Shown one piece after another: positions 56,037 to 64,000 of a stretch of 64,000 nucleotides of DNA. The DNA lies in assembly GCA_947846985.1 (NCBI GenBank), contig CANTUZ010000025.1, forward strand, positions 13,080,100 to 13,144,099. Direction: 5' to 3'. Under the pieces are notes generated by a model. The model was not told the DNA's origin. It ran no database searches and saw nothing but the letters and a program-made list of their open reading frames with translations. Each line of letters starts with the position of its first letter. The stretch's first letter is position 1. The position numbers and the translations under genes are program-made. The DNA comes from Fratercula arctica (taxonomy: Eukaryota; Chordata; Aves; Charadriiformes; Alcidae).

Positions 56037-58906
56037 TAGGGATGCCCTGCCTCCAGCCAGGAGGAGGAGAGGGACAACCGAGTGTATTGGACTGTGGGGA
56101 TTCAATGGCCTGGCACATTAGAGCCACAAAAATATACAGCCCTTGTGGACACTGGTGCACAGTGTACCCTATTGCCATCGAATCATAAAGGGACAGAATC
56201 TGTCACTGTTTCTGGTGTGGGAGGCAGGTCTCAAGAACTGACTGTATTGGAGGCCGAAGTGAGCCTGAATGGGAATAAATGGGAGAAGCACCCCATTGTG
56301 ACTGGCCCAAATGCTCTGTATATCCTTGGCATAGACTACCATAAGAGAGGATATTTCAAAGACCCGAAAGGGTATTGGTGGGCTTTTGCTATAGCAGCTG
56401 TAGAGACTGAGGACATTACACAGATGTCTACCTTACCTGGCCTTTCAGATGACCCTTCTGTGGTGGGATTCCTGAAGGTTAAAGAACAGCAGGTGCCAAT
56501 TGCCACTGCCATGGTGCAACAAGGACAGGATCGCACCAACCGAGACTCCCTGATTCCCATCCAGAACCCAGTTGTTCAGCTAGAGACCCAAGGAGTGATC
56601 AGCAAGACTCGCTCACCCTTTAACAGCCCTATATGGCCAGTGCAAAAGTCTGATGGAGACTGGAGATTAACAGTAGGCTGTCGTGGCCTGATGGAGGTCA
56701 CGCCACCGCTGAGTGCTGCTGTGCCAGACATGCTAGAACTGCAGTATGAACTGGAGTCCAAGGCAGCCAAGTGCTATGCTACAATTGACGTTGCTAATGC
56801 GTTCTTCTCTATTCCTTTAGCAGCAGAGTGCAGGCCACAGTTTGCTTTCACCTGGAGAGGCATCCAGTACACCTGGAATCGACTGCCCCAGGGGTGGAAA
56901 CACAGCCCCACCATTTGCCATGGACTGATCCAGACTGCACTGGAGAAGGGTGGAGCTCCAGAACACCTGCAATACATTGATGACATCATTGTGTGGGGTA
57001 ATACACCAGAAGAAGTTTTCAAGAAAGGTAAGACAATAATCAAGATCTTTCTGAAAGCGGGTTTTGCTGTCAAAAGAGGTAAGGTCAAGGGACCTGCATG
57101 AGACATCCAGTTCTTGGGAATTAAGTGGCAAGATGGTCATCACCATATCCCAATGGATGTGATTAACAAAATAATATCTATGTCCCCACCTACTGACAGA
57201 AAGGAAACACAAGCCTTCTTAGGTGTTGTGGGTTTCTGGAGAATGCATATTCCAGGTTATAGTCAGATTGTGAAACCTCTCTATGAAGTGAGTCGAAAGA
57301 AAAATGAGTTTATGTGGGGTCCTGAGCAACAACAGGCCTCTGAGCAAATTAAACAAGAGATTGTGCATGCAGTAGCCCTCGGACCAGTCCGAACAGGACA
57401 GGACATTAAAAATGTGCTCTACACCGCAGCCCTACCTGGAGCCTCTGGCAGAAAGCACCAGGGGAGACTCGAAGTCAACCCCTAGGATTCTGGAGGCTAT
57501 AATGGCTCTGAGGCCAACTATACCCCAACTGAGAAAGAGATCTTGGCAGCATATGGAGGAGTTAGAGCTGCTTCAGAAGTAGTTGGTACTGAAGCACAGC
57601 TCCTCCTGGTGCCCCGATTACCAGTGCTGGGCTGGATGTTCAAGGGTGAAGTTCCTTCTACTCATCATGCCACCAATGCTACCTGGAGTAAGTGGGTTGC
57701 CTTAATCACACAGCGAGCTCAAATAAGAAACTCAACTTGTCCAGGAATCATAGAAGTGATCACAAACTGGCCTGAAGGCAAAGACTCCGGAATGCCACCA
57801 CCAGAGGAGGTGGTAACTTGTGCTGAGGAAGACCCACCATATAATGAACTCTCAGATAATGAGAAACAGTATGCTCTGTTCACTGATGGATCTTGTCGTA
57901 TTGTAGGAAAACATCGAAGGTGGGAAGCTGCTGTGTGGAGTCCTACATGATGAGTCACAGAAGCAGCTGAAGGAGAAGGTGAATCGAGTCAATTTGCAGA
58001 GGTAAAAGCCATCTAGCTGGCCCTAGACATTGCTGAATGAGAAAAATGGCCAGTACTCTATCTCTATACTGACTCATGGATGGTGGCCAATGCTCTGTGG
58101 GGGTGGTTAAAGCAGTGGAAGCAGAGCAACTGGCAGCGCAGAGGTAAACCCATCTGGGCTGCTGAATTAGGGAAACTAATCCTGAAGGTACACCATGTAG
58201 ATGCCTACGTACCCATGAGTCAGGCCACTGAGGAACGTCAAAACAATCAACAAGTGCATCAGGCTGCTAAAATTTTCCAGAGATATTTGGACTGGGAACA
58301 TAAAGGTGAACTATTTTTAGCTCAGTGGGCCCGTGACACTTCAGGTCATCAAGGAAGGGATGCAACATTGTCCTGGTTCCGGCGGGGATAGGATTAATTC
58401 TCCCCAGGCTCTGGGAGGGACACAGGTATTCCATCCCATGTGAGCCATGCCCAGTTGGAGCTGTTAGGGGAGGGGGCAGGAAGTCACTTCTTGGAGCAGG
58501 CTGGGGTGTCCCGGTCCAGTTGGTGGGTGCTGGTTCCGTAGTTGTGTTTGTACATTCCTCTATCTGTGTTGTTGTTTTCTTGTTTCCTTTGCTGTTCTGT
58601 TAAACTGCCTTTGTCTCAGCCCACGAGTTTTGCCTTTTTCTTCTGATTCTTCCCCGTGGAGGGGGAATTTGAGAGAGCGGCACATAGTTCTCTGTTTTCG
58701 TCTGAGGCCAAACCATGACAAACATATAAATGGGCCCCTGACCAAGGGGTGGATTTAACCATGGACGCTATTGTGCAAGTTATCCACGATTGTGGAACAT
58801 GCACCGAAATCAAGCAAGCTAAAAGGTTAAAACCTTTGTGGTATGGGGGACGTTGGTTAAAATATAAGTATGGGGAGGCTAGGCAAATTGACTACATTGC
58901 ACTCTA
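56037..58906 (+). pseudogene. pol: pol of A2
   Basis: After the in-frame TAG (56037-56039) the reading is open to TGA 57099-57101. It has protease (ALVDTGAQCTL) and RT (ATIDVANAFFSIPL, LPQGWKHSPTICH, YIDDIIVWG). One RT motif residue differs: VGCRGLMEV where A1 and B have VDYRGLNEV, so a conserved Asp is lost. The frame continues after the TGA. A short deletion near 57430 shifts it, then an open block (57543-57950) covers the RNase H start (ALFTDGSCR) to a tandem TGA at 57948-57953. Further stops follow, and integrase (CHH region, GTCTEIKQAKRL, RQIDYIAL) ends at the LTR junction. The TGA at 57099 and the tandem TGA match A1. Confidence 0.9.
58369..58720 (+). mobile_element. Solo LTR, family B, in A2 integrase
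   Basis: 352 bp, TGTCCTGGTTCCGG to AACCATGACA, flanked by an exact AACAT duplication (58364-58368 and 58721-58725). Related to the provirus B LTRs but with an extra block near the 5' end. It arose by LTR-LTR recombination of a full provirus. Confidence 0.93.
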
Positions 58907-58989
58907 TCCCTCCTTCTCCTGTCCTTGGAGCGAGAGGTGGGGGGAAAGTATCTGTCTTGTCATTGGCCAATCTGGCCTAAACCATGACA

Positions 58990-59732
58990 CTTGTTTACCC
59001 TTTCAACCTAGCCTCAGCCACTCTTGGGTATTTGAAATGATTTTAAGTAACAGTGAGATGCACTTGTGCAAGCTTCAACAACCTTTTATGTAGGTTTTGC
59101 GCAACTGCTCCTATTAGTAACCTGTGAACTGTGTTATTTAGCTATCTGTTGTTACTCACTTGCACAGAAAGTCTTTTGAGAAATCAGCCTGCTAAAGAAA
59201 TTGCCCACAACAGCATTTACATTTGCCAGGCATATTTTTCACAATCTCTGTTTAAAGAGAGAAATAACCATATTATTATTTATCATTTGCAACACATGCA
59301 CATTTCCTAGTAGTTCCTATTCATTCCCCATGGTTTCTGAATTGCATACGTGTTAACATATGCATAGTTCCTAACATGGAAAACTGCCAGGGCCCCCTTA
59401 TGCAGCAGTTATAGAGGTAGACTCAGTTCTTAGCTATGAATGTATATAGTAAGAAGCACTATGATCCCTTTGGGGATACCACATTATTCACGCACATACC
59501 TTCTTCCCACTCTTATTCCCCTAGAGCACTGAGAGTAATGGTCTGTAAAGCCCCACTGCAGTCTATTAGACAGATGGCTGCATATTGTTCTCCTTTAGAT
59601 CACTGGACAGAAAATGGGGGATTTGTAATGAAAAGCTGAAAGCTCTATTTCCCACAGTCCTCTCGTATGATTTACAACAGTCATTATAATTTAAAGATGG
59701 CAACCACAGACTGGAATGCTTCACTACTATTG
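58990..59732. other. Unique spacer
   Basis: 743 bp of AT-rich sequence; nothing recognised. Confidence 0.45.
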
Positions 59733-60375
59733 TGTCCTGGGTTGAGTGACACAGGACTAATTTCTCTTCTAATGCTGGGGAAAACTGCACTTTTAGAAGA
59801 CTCTAGTGTCTGAATTCGGGAAAATATTTACTTTATAGCCAGCTAGGCTATGTGGGATTCAAGGTCTCAGTGGTTTTGAGCTAGGTGCAGGGATGAGGAG
59901 GAGTGAGGCCTGGGCATTTGACCCAGGCTGGCCAACAGGATTATTTAATTCCATGAACACCACATTCAATATAAATTAGAAAGTTTGCTGCGTAGTTGTC
60001 TCTCTCCCTTGATGGCGGCAGTCCAGAGAAACTCCTTGCCCCGGTGCTGGACTCCTGAGGCCTTCCCTTCCCCCCGAAGCCGTTGCACTCACAGCGTCCG
60101 ACATTTGCTGTCCACTGCTGGGAGTGCACAGCTTCCTACTGATATAATTGGCTGAGTATAATTCTTGTATATTTTATATTGGTATCAGGATCAATACTGG
60201 TTCTTTAGCATTAATGTTAATTATTTAGTCTTATCCTATTAAATCTCTTTATATTTCAACCCTCGTGTTTCCTTGTTTCCCCCGATTCCCCTTCCTGGGT
60301 GGGGAGGGGTCATTGGGTGATAGAATGATTGTCTAAATGACAATAAATTGTTATGGGTTTTTTCAAACCATAACA
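59733..60375 (+). mobile_element. Solo LTR, family D
   Basis: 643 bp, TGTCCTGGGTTGAGTGACAC to CCATAACA, flanked by an exact TATTG duplication (59728-59732 and 60376-60380). It has a GC-rich centre (60010-60110) and a TTAAATCTCTTTATATTTCA block near the RNA end. Near-identical to the reverse copy at 35324-35965. Confidence 0.93.
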
Positions 60376-60667
60376 TATTGTTTTAGTAGCACAATGAAAT
60401 TATCCAGTTTGGGCTTTTACAATTAACTTGTTACATGCACATGTTATCACTTCCTAAATAGTAATATTACCAGATGTAGAAATTCAGCAGGGAATAGCAA
60501 CAGGAAGAATATTCTGAATATAATTCCTAATCTGAGCTCCAGTGAGAAGTCCTTTATCATAATACATATTTAGTGCAGAATTTTAGAAACTTTTATGGCA
60601 ATCCATTCTTTCCCATTACACTCCTAGAACAGAAAGGAAGTTAGTTCTTTAAAAATAAACATATAAA

Positions 60668-61383
60668 ATTCCTGTTTGTGTTAAAACAGAAACAACTTTC
60701 TGTTCAGTAATTTTACTTCTTAGCTAGGCCTCTTCTAACTCTCTGAAATTAACAGCCTATTGTGCAGAAACCATTCGTTCTCAGAGTGATAAGACCAATG
60801 TTTGTAGTTAATGCCAAGAAATGGTATGCAGAGAGGCTATAACAACTAAGGTCAGCTAACTTTGTTATTTGCCCTGTTGGAGGGTCAGAAGCAGAAAGGT
60901 ATAGAGGGGTCCCACCTGTGGGGAGGAGCAGACAGGACAGGTGATCCAAAAATTGACCAACAGGGTATTCCATCCCATCTGCCTCATGCTCAGTATAAAA
61001 GCTGAGGGATCAAAGGGTCAGCCCTCTTTCTTCAATGGTCGACGTCTGAGGAGGACCCTGTCTGTTCATCTGCCTTTGATCCTGATCTGTGCGTTCCTGA
61101 CTCCAGATCCGGAATCCAGTTCCCATTCGTCAATGAGTCCAGTCAGGACTTCCCCAGTGCCTGCCGGTGATGTGATCGTCATCCTTGGAGCTTGATACGG
61201 TTTTGTATATACTGTATATATTTCATTATTTCCTTTTTATTTTATTATTAATATTTCATTAAAGTAGTTTAGTTTCTTCTAAACTCGTAAATCTCTTTAT
61301 CTCTCCTCCTCTTCTCCTTGGAGCAAGAGGTGGGGGGAGAGCATCTGTCATTCTCATTGGCCAATACGGCCCAAACCATGACA
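60668..61383 (+). mobile_element. Solo LTR, family A
   Basis: About 716 bp. The start is eroded (TTCCTGTTTGTG where others have TGTCCTGGTTTGAGG) and the end is AAACCATGACA. TATAAAA at 60994-61000 and ATTAAA at 61258-61263 mark promoter and RNA end. No clear target duplication. Confidence 0.87.
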
Positions 61384-63945
61384 AGACTGCATTGCCATAA
61401 TTCCAGACTCAAAAAAAAATAATAATTGCTCAGTATGGCAATGAAAAACATCCCTAGTTATGTTGCACTATTAATTCAAACTCTTCTGCACAGACATAGC
61501 AGCTTCTAGGACTTGTCAGCAAAGGCGCAGACAGAAAATTATGCATTGGAAGCAAATTAGATAACATGAATGAATGCAAATTTTACATTACATTTCTGCA
61601 TTCATAGATGTTTAAGAAATCATATCACTATACTGAACTTTCAGTGAGGTTGAAATAACCTATTATCTCATTGTTGAAAGAATTAACCAGTCTCATTATC
61701 TAGAAAGTGGTATTTGTTTTTCTGGTTACGAAAAAAGTCGAAGGCTGAAGCTACAAGCCACAGTGACTTAAGATAAAGCAAAAGTCTGAATTTCCATTAG
61801 TTTAAGAGAAACAGGATCAGGCCATAAAGTGTGCAAATTGAGTTTTTGATTTTCTTGTTCTTCTATATCTGTCATATTTATTTTATTCTGACTGAGAAGA
61901 TCAGGGAGCTATGATCTCCTTAGCATTTAGCTAAAAGTAAGGGTATATAATATTGAAGAGGAGAATGTCTCACAATTGTTATGCATTATACAACTTAGGT
62001 GCATCTCTGAAGAGCGTGACAAATAATAAACAAACATTTCTAGGGTTCTGGAAACAAAGGTTTCATGTCCACATAACTATCAGTGGTTACTGACCATTGC
62101 AACACTTGCAATTCTTGGGCTTGCTATTTCTAGCCCAAATCCTGAAGAACCTCCTGCTGTTTATTCTTTACTGAGATCTTGTATTTCAGCTATTTCAAAA
62201 GCATATGAAAAGCGTTCCACAGAGATGCAAATTATTATCCTTTGGTTTAATATCAGCCACAATTATTTTGAGGTGTATTCAGTTCCCTCAAATGCCCTCC
62301 TGGCATTTCAGTATTATATTAATGTAAACCAGTTTCTTTTATTTAGATACTCCTTTTGACTTAGGCCATCCTGCTTTGAAAGCTAATTACTTGCCAGTTG
62401 CCAGCTTTAGAAAGGAAATACTACTTACAACAAATCACACATTAACTTACAATTCAACAGAGATAAACAAAAACAAAAATCTTTCTATTTAAACAGAGAA
62501 TTGTTCATTAAGTATGGGTCTTCAGTATGAATACATTCAAAGCTTTCATATCTTATATTTACCTTCTGTGTAACTTGAACTTGCTTACTGAAAGGCAGAG
62601 ATCTATCACCAGCTATAGAGACTGGGCTTGTGGTAACTAAATAGCTCCAACAAGAACTGCATGATTTCTTTATCACGCTCCATCCTCCAAATCACTTAGG
62701 AGCAAAATTCAGTAGTTGCACGACTTGCATCAAGGCACAGTGATCTCTCCTCTCTCTGGACTATGCTGGGGGACAGGTGCTGGCAGCTCTGGATAGCATG
62801 CAGGGGTAGAACTTGCATCAGGTGCCAGAGTAGGCTGCTATGTATTTATAAGCTTTTGGATACAATTATGATCTATAACTCTAGATGTAAATACTGCCCA
62901 GTGGCACAGTGCTGGTAATCAAAAATTGAAGTAATGCAAGCACTAGGTATTTGAATATGTTACTGCATTGAGTGCCAAAACTACAGCACAGCACCAAAGT
63001 GTGCAAAAGATTCAAAGCATCTTGTTGTTAAATATGAGGTTCTGTGAAAGCAGATCTTGCTAAGACTGAATAGTAACATTTAGAGATTAATTATGTTACT
63101 GAGAGAGATTTCCTGGTGGTTTGATACTACCAGAAACCAATTATACAATAGAATAAGCACAAGAAAATAAAAATAAAAACCTTGGGTGATATCTCTATTG
63201 GAAAGCTGTTAAAAACAGCAGTTTTGTGTGATTATGAAATTGTTGTATAACATCTTACTTACAAAACTGCAGGTAATCATTAAAGTTTCTGGGTTACTAC
63301 AATAAGGGAACTTCTTGGATCATAATCACATTCTTTACAAATCCTGTGTAAATGGAAATACTTTTTAAAAGCACACTGAGCTATGCTTCAGCATTAAAGA
63401 AAAATATGTTTGGAGTGCAGGATATTGGAGATTGCTGTAAAAGGAATCTAGGCAGGATTTTATACACTTGGAATTTTTAACTTGATCAAGAGGAAAAGTG
63501 TAGGATGAGATCAAGAAACAGTGTCTTAAGGAATTGCAAAAACAGGGTGAAAATTAGGTGAAATTAGGTATTGCAACACATGCTATAACAGAATCCAACT
63601 CCTCCTTTAATAGCTCTAACCCTAATATTAAGTAAATGAGCAAGACATATCAAGCAGCCACTCAGATGCTTTTACAGTGTACACCTTACATAACAGTCTT
63701 TAGATGTGGCTAAACCCCAGGTTTAAGTAAGAGCAAAACATTTTAGAAGCCAAATTATACATCAATAGAGGAAAAAAATATTTCTTATTTCTTGCAGGTG
63801 ATCAGTGTATTCACTGAACACCAAGTTAAATAAATTCAACATATACATTTGCAGTATATACAAAAAGCTAGTTTTCTTTTGATGCCTTCTAATAGATACC
63901 AGGAAATCAAGAACCCTCAAGTTCAACTACTCACTGTCAAGATGT
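61384..63945. other. Intronic stretch, nothing recognised
   Basis: AT-rich sequence to near the window end; no exon or repeat family seen. Confidence 0.45.
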
Positions 63946-64000
63946 CACAGAATCATAGACTGGTTTGGGTTGGAAGGGGCCTTAAAGATCATCTTGTTCC
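63946..64000 (-). mobile_element. CR1 LINE 3' tail, cut by window end
   Basis: CACAGAATCATAGACTGG then TTTGGGTTGGAAGGGGCCTT and AAAGATCATCTTGTTCC is the antisense CR1 3' end. The element continues beyond the window. Confidence 0.85.

Larger units (their letters stand above)
56034..58989 (+). mobile_element. Provirus A2, pol copy fused to an LTR end
   Basis: Starts at the gag/pol junction (CATTAGGGATGCCCTGCCTC), runs through PR, RT, RNase H and part of integrase, then jumps at about 58906 to the last ~80 bp of a family A LTR ending CTAAACCATGACA. A solo family B LTR sits inside (58369-58720). No gag, leader or 5' LTR is seen. Confidence 0.88.

Noticed and set aside
1..64000. CRISPR arrays, bacterial operons, plasmid or phage genes
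   Set aside because: Base composition, splice signals, CR1 and LTR elements show vertebrate nuclear DNA; no spaced palindromic repeat arrays exist.

Overview
The window is avian nuclear DNA. It contains CR1 LINE fragments, a MIR-like relic, several bird LTR-retrotransposon families, and one short host exon on the minus strand. That exon (4322-4401) encodes a signal peptide starting MDLW, bounded by a good splice acceptor and donor, and I read it as exon 2 of the growth hormone receptor gene GHR. GHR is Z-linked in chicken, so this is probably sex-chromosome sequence. On this reading bases 1-4321 are the start of intron 2. Everything right of 4402 is the large first intron (or 5' flank), and no other host exon was found.

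Layout. 5.2-11.4 kb: a decayed ERVL-like provirus (A1), with a reverse-oriented, internally deleted relative inserted in its integrase region. 11.57-17.83 kb: an almost complete env-less ERVL-like provirus (B), with both LTRs, a tRNA-Lys(CUU)-type primer site, gag, PR-RT-RNase H-IN and a 5-bp target duplication. 19.7-24.1 kb: two antisense CR1 copies, one with ORF1, endonuclease and most of RT. 28.15-34.84 kb: a young class II provirus (E) with near-identical 346-bp LTRs and an exact 6-bp target duplication. Its interior is a patchwork with two integrase fragments, two Env TM fragments and a foreign U3. 35.3-44.2 kb: solo LTRs, a MIR-like SINE and a 1.6-kb CR1 with 503 open RT codons. 46.9-50.8 kb: older CR1 pieces. 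52.7-53.9 kb: an LTR, primer site and gag start of a third ERVL-like lineage (C). 56.0-59.0 kb: a second A-type pol copy (A2) with a solo B LTR inside. 59.7-61.4 kb: two solo LTRs. The rest is AT-rich intronic sequence with nothing recognisable.

How the parts relate. LTR families A, B, C and D differ internally but share TGTCCTG starts and ends near AACCATGACA, and mostly 5-bp duplications. This fits one integrase system mobilising several families. All proviruses that retain pol lie antisense to GHR. The best leads are (1) the mosaic provirus E, (2) a hydrophobic, N-glycosylation-bearing domain at the start of Gag in three lineages, (3) a conserved in-frame UAG between gag and pol in two lineages, and (4) nonsense codons shared by two separate A-type pol copies. 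All sequence comparisons were by eye; no alignments or database searches were run.
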